Positions 25,259 to 34,256 of a stretch of 64,000 nt of DNA are shown piece by piece. Source of the stretch: Flavobacteriales bacterium (lineage in GTDB: Bacteria; Bacteroidota; Bacteroidia; Flavobacteriales_F; PHOS-HE28); NCBI GenBank assembly GCA_016715895.1, contig JADJXH010000004.1, positions 1,860,001-1,924,000 on the forward strand, in the 5' to 3' direction. The notes beneath the pieces are model-generated. The model saw only the letters and a program-made list of their open reading frames with translations, was not told the origin of the DNA and ran no database searches. Position numbers and translations under genes: made by a program. Positions within the stretch are counted from its first letter, which is position 1. Every line of letters starts with the position of its first letter.

Positions 25259-26536
25259 ATGGGCCCTGTGGTGATCGAGGTGGAGGGCCTGGGCAAGAGC
25301 TATCGCCTGGGAAGCATCGGCAGCGGCACCATCGCCGATGAGCTGCGCCGGGGCTGGGCCCGCCTGCGCGGCCGCCCGGAGCCGGATGCACCGGTGGACA
25401 CCGCCTCGCCCGGGAGGGCGCAGGGCCGCATCTTCCACGCGCTGAGCGACGTGTCCTTCCACCTGCGCGAGGGCGAGGTGCTCGGCATCATCGGGCGCAA
25501 CGGCGCAGGCAAAAGCACGCTGCTCAAGCTGCTCTCGCGCATCACCGCGCCCACCGCGGGGGCCATCCGCATGAAGGGGCGCGTGGCCAGCCTGCTGGAG
25601 GTGGGCACGGGCTTCCACCCGGACCTCACCGGCCGCGAGAACATCTACCTCAACGGCGCCATCCTGGGCATGCACCGGCGCGAGATCGACACCAAGCTCC
25701 AGGAGATCATCGCCTTCAGCGGCATCGAGCACCACATCGACACCCCGGTGAAGCGCTACAGTTCGGGCATGAAGGTGCGGCTCGGCTTCGCGGTCGCGGC
25801 GCACCTGGAACCGGAGATCCTCATCGTGGACGAGGTGCTGGCCGTGGGGGATGCGGAGTTCCAGCGCAAGTGCCTGGGCAAGATGAAGGACGTGAGCACC
25901 AGCGGCCGCACCATCCTGTTCGTGAGCCACAACATGACAGCGGTGCTGAGCCTGTGCACGCGCGTGGTGTGGATCGATGGCGGGCGCGTGGCGGCCGATG
26001 GCCCGCCGGAGGAGGTGGTGGCCGCCTACCTCGGCTCCTACGCGCAGGGCGGTGATGAAGCGGCCTGGGCGCCGGGTGAAGGCCCCGGCAGTGACCTGGT
26101 GCGCCTCACCCACGCGGCGGTGGTGCCCCGGGAGGAGGCGGCACCCCTCACCATGCGCAGCCCCTTCGCCATCCGCATCGGGCTGGAGAACCATGGGGTG
26201 CATGACGACGACCTCAACATCGGCCTCCGCGTGGTGAACGACCACGACCTGGTGCTCTTCGCCAGCACGCAGGCCGACAGTGGCACGGACCGTCCGCCGG
26301 TGCCCCGCGGGCGCTTCGAGGTGGAATGCCTCATCCCCGGCGACCTGATGAACGAGGGCAGCTACCATGTGGTGGTCACTGCGTTCCGGGGGGCGAAGCT
26401 CCACTTCATCACCGAGCGTGTGCTCAGCTTCACGGTGCACGCCGGTGAGCGCCGCGGGGCCTGGTTCGGCAAACAGGCGGGCCTGGTGCGGCCGCGCCTC
26501 GCCTGGCGCACCGTTGATCCCGACAACGCGGCATGA
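25259..26536 (+). CDS. wzt: Polysaccharide export ATPase Wzt with C-terminal cargo domain
   Basis: The 425-residue ABC ATPase has Walker A GRNGAGKST, the signature YSSGMKVRLGF, Walker B ILIVDEVLAVGD and the H-loop VSHNM. The C-terminal domain of about 160 residues (from LVRLTHAAVVPREE) is the Wzt type, which reads a chemical cap on the non-reducing end of the glycan in O9a-like systems. This implies chain ends are modified before export, and a sulfotransferase and a methyltransferase lie nearby. The start is ATG at 25259; the stop overlaps the sulfotransferase start (ATGA). Confidence 0.93.
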   Translation: MGPVVIEVEGLGKSYRLGSIGSGTIADELRRGWARLRGRPEPDAPVDTASPGRAQGRIFHALSDVSFHLREGEVLGIIGRNGAGKSTLLKLLSRITAPTAGAIRMKGRVASLLEVGTGFHPDLTGRENIYLNGAILGMHRREIDTKLQEIIAFSGIEHHIDTPVKRYSSGMKVRLGFAVAAHLEPEILIVDEVLAVGDAEFQRKCLGKMKDVSTSGRTILFVSHNMTAVLSLCTRVVWIDGGRVAADGPPEEVVAAYLGSYAQGGDEAAWAPGEGPGSDLVRLTHAAVVPREEAAPLTMRSPFAIRIGLENHGVHDDDLNIGLRVVNDHDLVLFASTQADSGTDRPPVPRGRFEVECLIPGDLMNEGSYHVVVTAFRGAKLHFITERVLSFTVHAGERRGAWFGKQAGLVRPRLAWRTVDPDNAA

Positions 26537-27336
26537 GCGGGCTGTTCCACCTGGCGAAGAGGCTGGCCGAACCGCTGCGGCCCCGGCTGTTGCCCTCCAT
26601 CGTGATCGTGGGCGCCCAGAAGGCGGGCACCTCGGCGTTGTACAGCATGCTGGTGCGCCATCCGCGGGTGATCGCGCCGGTGGAGAAGGAGCTCACCTTC
26701 TTCGGCAACGACAACACCTATGCGCTGGGCATGGCGCACTACCGGCGGATGCTGCCCGTGCGCCCGCTGCGCGGCAGGGGATGGACCACCCTGGACGCCA
26801 CGCCGAACTACCTCTACCGCCCCGCGGCGGCCGAGCGCATCCACCGTCACCTGCCCGGTGCGGTCATCGTGGCCGTGCTGCGCGATCCGGTGAAGCGCGC
26901 GCGGTCGGACTGGAACATGTTCCACCAGTTCAAGGGGCATCCGCGCTACGCCCACCTGTACGACCCGCGCCCCTTCGCCGAGGCGATGGCCGCCGAGCTG
27001 GCCGACCCGCCGCCCTTCGGCTACCTGGCCCGCGGCCACTACGGTCCGCAAGTGGAGCGCTACATCCGTCTGTTCGGCCGGGAGCGGGTGCTCGTGTTCG
27101 GCTACCCGGAGCTGAAGGCCTCGCCGGAGAGCGTGGTGCGGCGCATCGCCGAAGCGGCAGGGCTTGATGCGTCGCTCTTCCCGGACCGGTTGCGCGAGGT
27201 GCGGGCCAACGTGCGGGCCTACGGCGAACCCGTGGACACCGCGATGGAGGAGCGGCTTCGCGCCTACTATGCGCCGCACCTTCGTCGCTTGGACGAGGTG
27301 CTCGGCGGGCACCTTGACCTGCGGGAGGAGCGGTGA
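26533..27336 (+). CDS. Sulfotransferase (PAPS-dependent)
   Basis: A 267-residue cytosolic sulfotransferase. The 5'-phosphosulfate loop is GAQKAGTSAL (Lys30), and the 3'-phosphate motif is VLRDPVKRARSDW with the following Ser. The arrangement is that of carbohydrate sulfotransferases (heparan NDST-like). It moves sulfate from PAPS to a sugar hydroxyl or amine. Coupled to wzt by ATGA, so its product is probably exported through Wzm/Wzt. No PAPS synthesis genes are in the window. It is evidence for a sulfated surface glycan. Confidence 0.88.
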   Translation: MSGLFHLAKRLAEPLRPRLLPSIVIVGAQKAGTSALYSMLVRHPRVIAPVEKELTFFGNDNTYALGMAHYRRMLPVRPLRGRGWTTLDATPNYLYRPAAAERIHRHLPGAVIVAVLRDPVKRARSDWNMFHQFKGHPRYAHLYDPRPFAEAMAAELADPPPFGYLARGHYGPQVERYIRLFGRERVLVFGYPELKASPESVVRRIAEAAGLDASLFPDRLREVRANVRAYGEPVDTAMEERLRAYYAPHLRRLDEVLGGHLDLREER

Positions 27337-27372
27337 ACCGCTGCCGGCCGGGCCGCACAAGGCGGGCTTCCG

Positions 27373-27380
27373 TATCTTCG
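27373..27380 (+). promoter_or_regulatory. -7 box (tatcttcg) before the aminotransferase
   Basis: One mismatch to TAnnTTTG, 17 nt upstream of the ATG at 27398, in the gap after the sulfotransferase. Confidence 0.4.
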
Positions 27381-27397
27381 CGGACCACCCCCAGCGC

Positions 27398-28540
27398 ATG
27401 ATCGGTACCCAGGAGAAGGGCTCCACGTCCGGTGTTCCGCAGACCCCTGCGGGCGAACGCGGCCCCGTTTACGTCACCCGCGCCTTTCTCCCTCCGTTCG
27501 ACACCTTCACGGAACTCATGCGGGGCGTATGGGAGCGCGGGCAGCTCACCAACAACGGCCCGCTCGTGCAGCAGTTCGAGCGCGCCCTGGCCGAGCAGGC
27601 CGGGATCGCTCATCCGCTCTTCCTGGTGAACGGCACCATCGCGCTCAACCTCATCATCCGGGCGTTGGAGCTCAAGGGTGAGGTCATCACCACGGCGTTC
27701 TCGCATCCGGTCACCACCACCAGCATCATCTGGGAGGGCTGCACACCGGTGTTCGTGGACATCGATCCGGACACCTTCTGCATCGACCCCTCGGCGATCG
27801 AGGAGCGCATCACACCGGCCACCAGCGCGATCCTGGCCACGCATGTGTACGGACTGCCCTGCGATGTGGAGGCCATCAAGGCCATCGCCCGTCGGCACGG
27901 CCTGAAGGTGATCTACGATGGAGCGCACGCGTTCGGCACGCGCTACAAGGGTGAAAGCCTGTTGAACTACGGTGATGTCAGCTCCACGAGCTTCCACGCC
28001 ACCAAGGTGTTCCACACCGTGGAGGGAGGCAGCGTGCACACCCGCGACCAGGCCCTGTACACACGGCTGCGGCTGTTGCGCACGATGGGCCAAGTGGGCG
28101 AGGGCTTCCATGCCGTGGGGCTCAACGCCAAGAACAGCGAGCTGCATGCGGCCATGGGCGTGGCCAATCTGCCGTTCCTCGACGAGATCCTGGCCCAGCG
28201 GCGGCACCAGTGGGAGCGCTATGCGACCGGGCTCGCCTCCGCTCCGGTGCATCTGGCGCGGATCCCCGCCGACACCGAGTACAACCACTCGTACTTCCCT
28301 GCGGTCCTGCCCACCGAAGAGACCCTGCTGCGCGTGAGGGCCGCGCTGAACGCGGTGGACATCCATCCGCGCCGGTATTTCAGCCCGGCCGTCACCGAGC
28401 TTCCCTTCATCGGACGCGCGGGCGAATGCCCGATCGCCGAGTCGGTGGCCCACAGGGTCCTCTGTCTGCCGTTGTACCATGGTCTGTCCGATGCCATCAT
28501 CGATGAGGTGGTGGACATCGTCTCGCGCACGCTGCGCTGA
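27398..28540 (+). CDS. Sugar aminotransferase, DegT/DnrJ/EryC1 family
   Basis: A 380-residue PLP enzyme. Lys203 in SSTSFHATKVFHT is the Schiff-base lysine; GQLTNNGPLVQQFE and the VYGLPCDVEAI and YDGAHAFGTRYKG segments are family landmarks. It aminates a nucleotide-bound 4-keto (or 3-keto) sugar to an amino-deoxy sugar. A likely partner is the LpxD-like N-acyltransferase immediately downstream (30 bp), which would acylate the new amine. The sugar cannot be specified. The start is set at 27398, next to a promoter box. Confidence 0.9.
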   Translation: MIGTQEKGSTSGVPQTPAGERGPVYVTRAFLPPFDTFTELMRGVWERGQLTNNGPLVQQFERALAEQAGIAHPLFLVNGTIALNLIIRALELKGEVITTAFSHPVTTTSIIWEGCTPVFVDIDPDTFCIDPSAIEERITPATSAILATHVYGLPCDVEAIKAIARRHGLKVIYDGAHAFGTRYKGESLLNYGDVSSTSFHATKVFHTVEGGSVHTRDQALYTRLRLLRTMGQVGEGFHAVGLNAKNSELHAAMGVANLPFLDEILAQRRHQWERYATGLASAPVHLARIPADTEYNHSYFPAVLPTEETLLRVRAALNAVDIHPRRYFSPAVTELPFIGRAGECPIAESVAHRVLCLPLYHGLSDAIIDEVVDIVSRTLR

Positions 28541-28570
28541 ACCCCGCACCCGCATTCAACCGGACCAGCG

Positions 28571-29530
28571 ATGAGCCCCGATCATCCGATCGACCTGCGC
28601 AAGGTCCTGGACGTGCTGGAGCGCCTTGGGATCGAGCATCGACTGGAGGGCGGCATGCGGGACATCCGCAAGGTGTGCAGCCTCTTCCTCAAGGAACCGA
28701 ACGGTCTTTACTACCACGCGGGAAGTGATGCGTCGGTGTTCACCACGGTGAAGGAGAGCGTCGTGATCTGCCGGGCGGAGGCGCTGGGCGAACTGCATGG
28801 CAATTCGGCCATCGTGGTGAACGAGGACCCGCAGCTCGTCATCTATCGCATCTGCAACGCGCTCTTCGCCAGGAAGCCGCCCTCGGGGATCCACCCGACG
28901 GCCATCGTGCATCCCGAGGCCCGCATCGGGGCGGAGGTGAGCATCGGCCCGTACTGCGTCGTGGGCCGGAGCACCATCGGCGACGGGTCGCGGCTGGAGT
29001 CGCATGTGGTGATCGGGGATGGCTGCACCATCGGGGCGCGCGTCGCGTTGGAGCCCCATGTGTGCATCGGGGCCATGGGCCTGGCCTGGGTGTGGGATGC
29101 CGAGGGCAGGCGCGTGATCATGCCCCTGCTGGGCGGGGTCACCATCGGTGACGACTGCTTTCTGGGCGCCGATGTGGGCGTGGTGCGCGGCATGTTCAAT
29201 GAGGACACGACCATCGGGGAAGGCACCATGATCGCGCCCGGCAGCAAGGTGGGCCACGGGGTGCGCATCGGGCGCATCTGCCATCTGGCCAACAACGTCA
29301 CGCTGGCCGGTTGGTCGCAGATCGGTGAACGCTGCTTTCTGGGCTCGGCCTGTGCGGTGCGTCCGCACGCCAAGGTGGCCCCCGGGACCATCGTGGGCAG
29401 CGGTGCGGTGGTCACGCGCGACATCACCGAGCCGGACACCACCGTGGCGGGGGTGCCGGCGAAGCGCATGGCTGACAAGGAGAAGAGCAGCGGGGTCCCT
29501 CGTCGCTACGTCGCCCGGAGCGGCGAGTGA
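28571..29530 (+). CDS. LpxD-like hexapeptide N-acyltransferase
   Basis: The 319-residue protein has an LpxD-like N-terminal domain (about 1-95) and then left-handed beta-helix hexapeptide repeats. The repeat region contains GHGVRIGRICHLANNVTLAG, close to the LpxD active-site stretch with its catalytic His. The C-terminal AGVPAKRM is usual in sugar acyltransferases. Because it follows a sugar aminotransferase, it is more likely to N-acylate an amino-sugar nucleotide of this locus than to serve lipid A, though LpxD itself cannot be excluded. The stop lies 1 nt from that of the convergent gene. Confidence 0.8.
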   Translation: MSPDHPIDLRKVLDVLERLGIEHRLEGGMRDIRKVCSLFLKEPNGLYYHAGSDASVFTTVKESVVICRAEALGELHGNSAIVVNEDPQLVIYRICNALFARKPPSGIHPTAIVHPEARIGAEVSIGPYCVVGRSTIGDGSRLESHVVIGDGCTIGARVALEPHVCIGAMGLAWVWDAEGRRVIMPLLGGVTIGDDCFLGADVGVVRGMFNEDTTIGEGTMIAPGSKVGHGVRIGRICHLANNVTLAGWSQIGERCFLGSACAVRPHAKVAPGTIVGSGAVVTRDITEPDTTVAGVPAKRMADKEKSSGVPRRYVARSGE

Positions 29531-29531
29531 A

Positions 29532-30119
29532 TCATTGCTCGAAACCGCCCTCCACGAAGTCCTTGCTCTTCCAGTAGTCCTTCTGCCGGAGGGGCTTCAC
29601 CGGCACACCGACGTAGATGCCGCTTTCGGTGATGTCCTTGTTCACGAAGCCCATGGCACCGATGGTGACGTCATCGGCGATCTTCACGCTGGCGGCGATC
29701 TTGCTTCCCGCACCGATGTAGCAGCGCTCGCCGATCACCGTGCCGTGCTTGGTCTCGTGCAGGTGCGTGCTGCCCAGGGTGATCACGTTGGGCCCCAGGA
29801 AGGCCTTCTTCTTGATGAGGACCTTGCTGGTGAGGATGGTGCCGTACTTCAGGGTGGCGCCGTCCTCGATCTCGCAGCCCTCGGCGGTGCGGATGCGGCC
29901 CTGCAACACCACGTTCGCACCGGCCCGGAGCCCCTTGCCGATCTCGCAGTGGTTGCCCACCACGCTGCCATCGCCCAGATGCACATTGTCGCCGATGATC
30001 GTGTGGCTGCCGATCGTGACGTTCTCGCCGAAGACGCAGCCCTTGCCGATGATGGTGAAGTGGCCGACCTTGAAGTTGGACCCCGTGCGCAGGTCGGGAT
30101 CGACGATGGAGGTGCTCAT
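29532..30119 (-). CDS. Hexapeptide-repeat acyltransferase (WbbJ-like)
   Basis: The 195-residue protein is nearly all left-handed beta-helix: VGHFTIIGKGCVFG, VTIGSHTIIGDNVHLG and similar I-G repeats. Near residue 120 there is STHLHETKHG, where the loop histidines sit in CoA-dependent O- or N-acetyltransferases. The ending YVGVPVKPLRQKDYW is typical of sugar acetyltransferases. It is the only minus-strand gene in this part of the locus. The start at 30119 is chosen because a TATCTTCG box lies 18 nt upstream and the longer frame has no family sequence. Confidence 0.8.
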   Translation of the reverse strand: MSTSIVDPDLRTGSNFKVGHFTIIGKGCVFGENVTIGSHTIIGDNVHLGDGSVVGNHCEIGKGLRAGANVVLQGRIRTAEGCEIEDGATLKYGTILTSKVLIKKKAFLGPNVITLGSTHLHETKHGTVIGERCYIGAGSKIAASVKIADDVTIGAMGFVNKDITESGIYVGVPVKPLRQKDYWKSKDFVEGGFEQ

Positions 30120-30137
30120 GGGCGCGGTGTTGGACGC

Positions 30138-30145
30138 CGAAGATA
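30138..30145 (-). promoter_or_regulatory. -7 box of the WbbJ-like gene (TATCTTCG on minus)
   Basis: One mismatch to TAnnTTTG, 18 nt upstream of ATG 30119. Confidence 0.4.
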
Positions 30146-30205
30146 CGGCCCCCGCCTGCATTCCGCCCGATGTTGCCACCTTCGCGGCGCCTGTTCCCGC
30201 CGGCC

Positions 30206-31171
30206 ATGGATCGAAGCCCCGAACGCCCATCCTCCGAGGTGCCGCTGGTCTCCGTGATCGTATGCACCTACCAGCATGGACCGTACATCGCGCGGTGCCT
30301 GGAGAGCATCAAGGCCCAGCGGACCAGCTTCCCGATCGAGGTGCTCGTGGGGCAGGACTTCTCCTCGGATAACACCGGTGCGGAGTGCGACCGGGTGGCC
30401 AAGGGCGATCCGCGCTTCACGGTGCATCATTGGCAGAAAGGTGAACGCTGGCGCATCGAAGGGCAGCCCACGGGCCGGAGGAACTTCATGCGGCTCCATG
30501 CCATGGCGCGGGGTCGCTACGTGCACTTCATCGATGGTGACGACGGATGGCTGGACCCGCTGAAGCTGCAGCGCCAGGTGGACCTGCTGGAGTCCGATCC
30601 CGCCTGCATGGGCAGCTACCACCAGACCGCTGTGATGGATGAGCGCGGTGCCCTGACGCATCCCTGGCGCGACCACCTGCCGGAGCGGATGGGCCTGGAG
30701 GAGGTGGTGGGCCTGCGCGCGCCCTTTCACCCGAGCAGCTTCATCTGGCGCAACACACCGGCGATCCGTGCGATGATCACCGGGCCGGGCGGGTGGAAGG
30801 CCGGCAGCGGCGACATGTGGTTCTTCGCGAGCGCCGCCACGCAGGGACATCTGCGCGGAGTGGACGGGGAGATGAGCTACTACACGCGCCACGGCCAGGG
30901 CCTTTCGTCGCAAGGCCTCTTCTCGCGCACCAACATCCACCGCCTGCGCATCCTGCAATGGCAGCGCCTCGACCAGTTGACCGCCGGCCGATGGCGGGCC
31001 CACCTGGATGCCGTATGCGACCGGCACCTGGACCAGGTGACCGGTGCGCCCATGACCGGCCTGGACAAGCGGCGATGGCTCCTTGCACTGGGCCGGGCCC
31101 CCCGGTATTTCATGGCCCAACGGCGATGGGCCCGCGTGCTCGGTGCGCTGCGCGCGGCGCCTCCGGCCTGA
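30206..31171 (+). CDS. Family 2 glycosyltransferase
   Basis: The 321-residue GT-A enzyme has the opening VPLVSVIVCTYQHGPYIARC, the metal-binding region HFIDGDDGW (DxD-like) and a catalytic-domain Trp/Asp block around GSGDMWFF. It transfers a sugar from a nucleotide donor to the growing repeat unit in the cytosol. Donor and linkage cannot be told. Start at 30206; the first 12 codons of the longer frame are not family-like. It begins the plus-strand glycosyltransferase series of the locus. Confidence 0.88.
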   Translation: MDRSPERPSSEVPLVSVIVCTYQHGPYIARCLESIKAQRTSFPIEVLVGQDFSSDNTGAECDRVAKGDPRFTVHHWQKGERWRIEGQPTGRRNFMRLHAMARGRYVHFIDGDDGWLDPLKLQRQVDLLESDPACMGSYHQTAVMDERGALTHPWRDHLPERMGLEEVVGLRAPFHPSSFIWRNTPAIRAMITGPGGWKAGSGDMWFFASAATQGHLRGVDGEMSYYTRHGQGLSSQGLFSRTNIHRLRILQWQRLDQLTAGRWRAHLDAVCDRHLDQVTGAPMTGLDKRRWLLALGRAPRYFMAQRRWARVLGALRAAPPA

Positions 31172-31187
31172 TCCGCTTCGCACGGCA

Positions 31188-31925
31188 ATGCCGAACTTTC
31201 AGGCCCCGCCGATGACCGATCCCTACCTCGACCTGCCGCTCACGGCCGACACGCAGGACCTCTACACGGTGCGCACGGCGATCCGTCAGGCCTTGCGCGC
31301 GCAGCTCCCCCGGTTCCAGGGCACCTTCCTCGATATCGGCAGCGGCCTGCAGCCCTACCGCGGCCTCATCACATCCGCGCCTTCGCGCGTGGAGCGCTAT
31401 ATCGGCATGGACCTCGCCGGCAACGCGGTGAACACCTACCACAAGGTCCATCCGGAGCTGGAATGGGACGGGGTGCGCATCCCGCTCGACGACCGGTCCG
31501 TGGACAGTGCGATGGCCACCGAGGTGCTGGAGCACTGTCCCGATCCCGGCGCGGTGCTCCGCGAGGCCTTCCGGGTGCTGCGCCCGGGATCGCCGTTGTT
31601 CATCACGGTGCCCTTCCTGTGGCCGTTGCACGATGTGCCCTATGACGAATACCGGTACACGCCCTTCGCCCTGCGCCGGTTGCTCGAAGGTGCGGGCTTC
31701 ACGGACATCACGGTGCGGCCGCTGGGCGGATGGGATGCGAGCCTTGCGCAGCTGCTCGGCCTTTGGGCCCTGCGCCGTCCGATGCCCACCTGGAAGCGGC
31801 GCATCGTGAAGCGGCTCACGCTGCCGCTGGTCCGTCATCTGCTGCGGCACGACCATGTGCCCGATCCCATGAGCGCCCCGATGATCACCGGGTTGATGGC
31901 CCTGGCCCACACACCCCGCGCATGA
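31188..31925 (+). CDS. SAM-dependent methyltransferase
   Basis: A 245-residue class I methyltransferase. Motif I is GTFLDIGSGLQPY, the acidic loop GMDLAG, and motif II/III region MATEVLEHCPDPGAVLREAFRVLRPG (class I UbiE/COQ5-like), followed by YRYTPFALRRLL. In this locus it likely methylates a sugar hydroxyl or the chain end, which would fit a Wzt that reads a terminal cap. The start could be 31188 or 31212. Its stop overlaps the next GT start (ATGA). Confidence 0.85.
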   Translation: MPNFQAPPMTDPYLDLPLTADTQDLYTVRTAIRQALRAQLPRFQGTFLDIGSGLQPYRGLITSAPSRVERYIGMDLAGNAVNTYHKVHPELEWDGVRIPLDDRSVDSAMATEVLEHCPDPGAVLREAFRVLRPGSPLFITVPFLWPLHDVPYDEYRYTPFALRRLLEGAGFTDITVRPLGGWDASLAQLLGLWALRRPMPTWKRRIVKRLTLPLVRHLLRHDHVPDPMSAPMITGLMALAHTPRA

Positions 31926-33034
31926 CCACCGCCGCGCGCCTCTGCGTCGTCTCCCCCAATCGCAACGTCTACAGCGAGACCTTCATCGCCGCCCATTTGC
32001 AACGGCTGCCCGGTCTGGAGCTGGTGCTCACCGACGGTCATCTGCCGCGGCGTGACGCGGACGGGGCCTTGCTGCTGCCACCCACCCTGGCGCGGAGGGT
32101 GGCCTCACGGCTGATGCGCACCCCGCCCGAGGCCCTGCTCGAGCGGCGGATCGCCCGCCTGCTGAAGCGTCACCGCATCGATGTGGTGCTCGCCGAATAT
32201 GGCCCCACGGGCGAGGCGATGCTCGAGCCATGCGGACGCGCGGGGGTGCCTCTGGTGGTCCATTTCCACGGAGTGGACGCCTTCCATGTGAAGTTGCTGA
32301 AGGACCATGCCGGCTACCGCCGGATCCTGAAGGAGGCCGCGGCCGTGGTGGTGGTGAGCCGGGAGATGGAGCGGCAGCTCCTCGACCTCGGTGCCGACCG
32401 GTCCAGGCTGCATTACAATTGCTATGGCATCGATGTGGAGCGCTTCCGGGCCGGACGTCCCGACCAGGCGCCGCCCCACTTCATCGCCGTGGGCCGCTTC
32501 GTGGACAAGAAGGCGCCGCACCTCACCGTGCTGGCCTTCCATCAGGCCTGGCGGCGCGATGCCGCGATGCGTCTGACGATCGCCGGCACCGGGCCGCTGT
32601 GGGACAGCACGCGCCAACTCGTGGCCGCACTGGGGTTGGAGGGCGTGGTGGACCTGCCCGGTGTCCTCACCCCGCCGCAGGTCGCCGAACGCATGGCCGC
32701 CTCGCGGGCCTTCGTGCAGCACAGTGTGGTGTCGGCGGACAACGATCATGAAGGCACGCCGCTCAGCGTGCTCGAGGCCATGGCATGCGCACTTCCCGTG
32801 GTGGCCACCCGCCATGCGGGCATTCCCGATGTGGTGGAGCATGAAGGGAGCGGACTGCTCAGCGCCGAGCGCGATCTGGACGCCATGGCGCACCATCTGC
32901 AGCGCCTGGCCGCCGATCCTGCGCTTGCGTTGCGCATGGGCCAGGCCGGCCGGTCGAGCGCCGAGCGGCATCACCGTGTGGAGGACAGCGTGGCGCGGTT
33001 GAGCGCGATCATCGCCGGGGCGGCCCGCAGGTGA
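31922..33034 (+). CDS. Family 4 glycosyltransferase
   Basis: The 370-residue GT-B enzyme. The N-terminal Rossmann domain contains PLVVHFHGVDAF. The C-terminal nucleotide domain has FIAVGRFVDKKAPHL, LTIAGTGPLWD and the EGTPLSVLEAMACALPVVAT block, with the Glu pair that contacts the donor. Similar to colanic-acid type transferases. Coupled to the methyltransferase by ATGA. Donor sugar unknown. Confidence 0.9.
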   Translation: MTTAARLCVVSPNRNVYSETFIAAHLQRLPGLELVLTDGHLPRRDADGALLLPPTLARRVASRLMRTPPEALLERRIARLLKRHRIDVVLAEYGPTGEAMLEPCGRAGVPLVVHFHGVDAFHVKLLKDHAGYRRILKEAAAVVVVSREMERQLLDLGADRSRLHYNCYGIDVERFRAGRPDQAPPHFIAVGRFVDKKAPHLTVLAFHQAWRRDAAMRLTIAGTGPLWDSTRQLVAALGLEGVVDLPGVLTPPQVAERMAASRAFVQHSVVSADNDHEGTPLSVLEAMACALPVVATRHAGIPDVVEHEGSGLLSAERDLDAMAHHLQRLAADPALALRMGQAGRSSAERHHRVEDSVARLSAIIAGAARR

Positions 33035-33038
33035 ACGG

Positions 33039-33046
33039 TACTTTCG
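33039..33046 (+). promoter_or_regulatory. -7 box (tactttcg) before the next GT
   Basis: Ends 9 nt before the ATG at 33056, inside an otherwise continuous gene series, so an internal promoter is possible. Confidence 0.35.
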
Positions 33047-33055
33047 CCGGCGACC

Positions 33056-34255
33056 ATGGCCGTGCCCGTCCCAGTCGCCTACATCACGCACTACCCCGAG
33101 CTCTACGGGGCCAACCGCAGCCTGCTCGACCTGATGCTGGAACTGCGCGACCGCGGTGCCGTGCGGCCTCATGTGCTGCTGCCGCGGGAAGGCGACCTGG
33201 TGGCGGCGCTCCAGCGCGAAGGCATCGCCCACGCGGTGGTCCCCTTCCGCCCGTGGATGAGCGAACGCCATTACAGCGGCCGGCTCCATCACCGCATCCG
33301 GCAGTACTGGCAGCAGGAGCGGCAGGCACGCGAGCGCGCGGCGGCCAACCGCGCCATCCTTCCCGCGCTGGTCGAGCGGGTGCGCGGCTGGCAGGTGCAG
33401 CTGCTGCACGCGAACAGCGCCGTGGTGGGCGTGGCGCCTGCGCTCAAGGCCGCCACAGGGCTTCCGCTGGTGTGGCACATCCGCGAACTGCCCGAGCGGC
33501 AATATCTGTTGCACCTCGATGCCGGAACGCGCGCCTATGGGCGGGCTTTGCGCCGTTCGGACCGGATCATCGCCATTTCCCAGGCCGTGCGCGAGGACAT
33601 CCTCCGCTACACGGGACCCGGTGCACCGATCACCGTGGTGTACAACGGCGTATTGCGTGCCGCGCGCTACGCCGAGCTGGCCGCAGGGAACGAAGCACGC
33701 TGGTCCACCACGCCGCCGTTCACCTTCCTGCTGGTCGGTCTCATCCATCCCTCCAAGGGCCAGGTGGAAGCGGTGGAGGCCCTGGCCCTGCTGAAGCGGC
33801 AGGGGCATCCGGTGCGTCTGGTGATCGCCGGCGACGGTCGCGACAGCGCCCTGCGGCAGCGGATCGCCGCGCTTGGCGTGGACGATGTGGTGGACCTGAA
33901 GGGCTTCGTGAAGGACCCCTTCCCGCTGTTCCGCGGAGCGCACGCCCTGTTGATGTGTTCGCGGAACGAGGCCATGGGCCGCGTCACCGTGGAAGGCATG
34001 GCCTGCGGGCTCCCGGTCGTGGGGCATGCGTCGGGTGGCACGCTCGAGCTGGTGAACGATGGGGTGAACGGGCTCCTCTATTCCGGTGGCGCTGAAGCCC
34101 TGGCGGAACGCATGGCCCGGCTCGCGACCGACGCCGGCCTGGCGCGGCGGCTGAGTGCCGAGGCCGCCCGCACCGCCGCGGGTCGGTTCAGTGTGGAGCG
34201 CTATGCCGGCGAGGTGAATGAGGTGTACCGTGCGGTACTTTCGGACGCGCACTGA
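33056..34255 (+). CDS. Family 4 glycosyltransferase
   Basis: The 399-residue GT-B protein has the N-terminal opening VAYITHYPELYGANRSLLDL and VWHIRELPERQ, and the C-terminal domain with FTFLLVGLIHPSKGQ, LVIAGDGRDSALRQ and NEAMGRVTVEGMACGLPVVG (the EX7E-type motif is present). It is a typical retaining glycosyltransferase of capsule or O-antigen loci. Only 1 nt separates its stop from the next start. Confidence 0.9.
   Translation: MAVPVPVAYITHYPELYGANRSLLDLMLELRDRGAVRPHVLLPREGDLVAALQREGIAHAVVPFRPWMSERHYSGRLHHRIRQYWQQERQARERAAANRAILPALVERVRGWQVQLLHANSAVVGVAPALKAATGLPLVWHIRELPERQYLLHLDAGTRAYGRALRRSDRIIAISQAVREDILRYTGPGAPITVVYNGVLRAARYAELAAGNEARWSTTPPFTFLLVGLIHPSKGQVEAVEALALLKRQGHPVRLVIAGDGRDSALRQRIAALGVDDVVDLKGFVKDPFPLFRGAHALLMCSRNEAMGRVTVEGMACGLPVVGHASGGTLELVNDGVNGLLYSGGAEALAERMARLATDAGLARRLSAEAARTAAGRFSVERYAGEVNEVYRAVLSDAH
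34236..34243 (+). promoter_or_regulatory. Possible internal -7 box (tactttcg)
   Basis: Lies inside the last codons of the preceding gene, 13 nt before the ATG at 34257. Could be chance. Confidence 0.25.
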
Positions 34256-34256
34256 G

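Noticed and set aside
21401..26440. An open reading frame of 1,679 codons on the minus strand opposite wzc, wzm and wzt
   Set aside because: It lies fully opposite strongly conserved genes, has low-complexity His/Val/Leu/Ala/Gly/Gln-rich composition and no recognisable domain. High GC makes such long antisense frames common.
24374..26536. A natural fusion of ABC permease and ATPase
   Set aside because: The canonical permease C-terminus and stop exist in the neighbouring frame just before the ATPase start.
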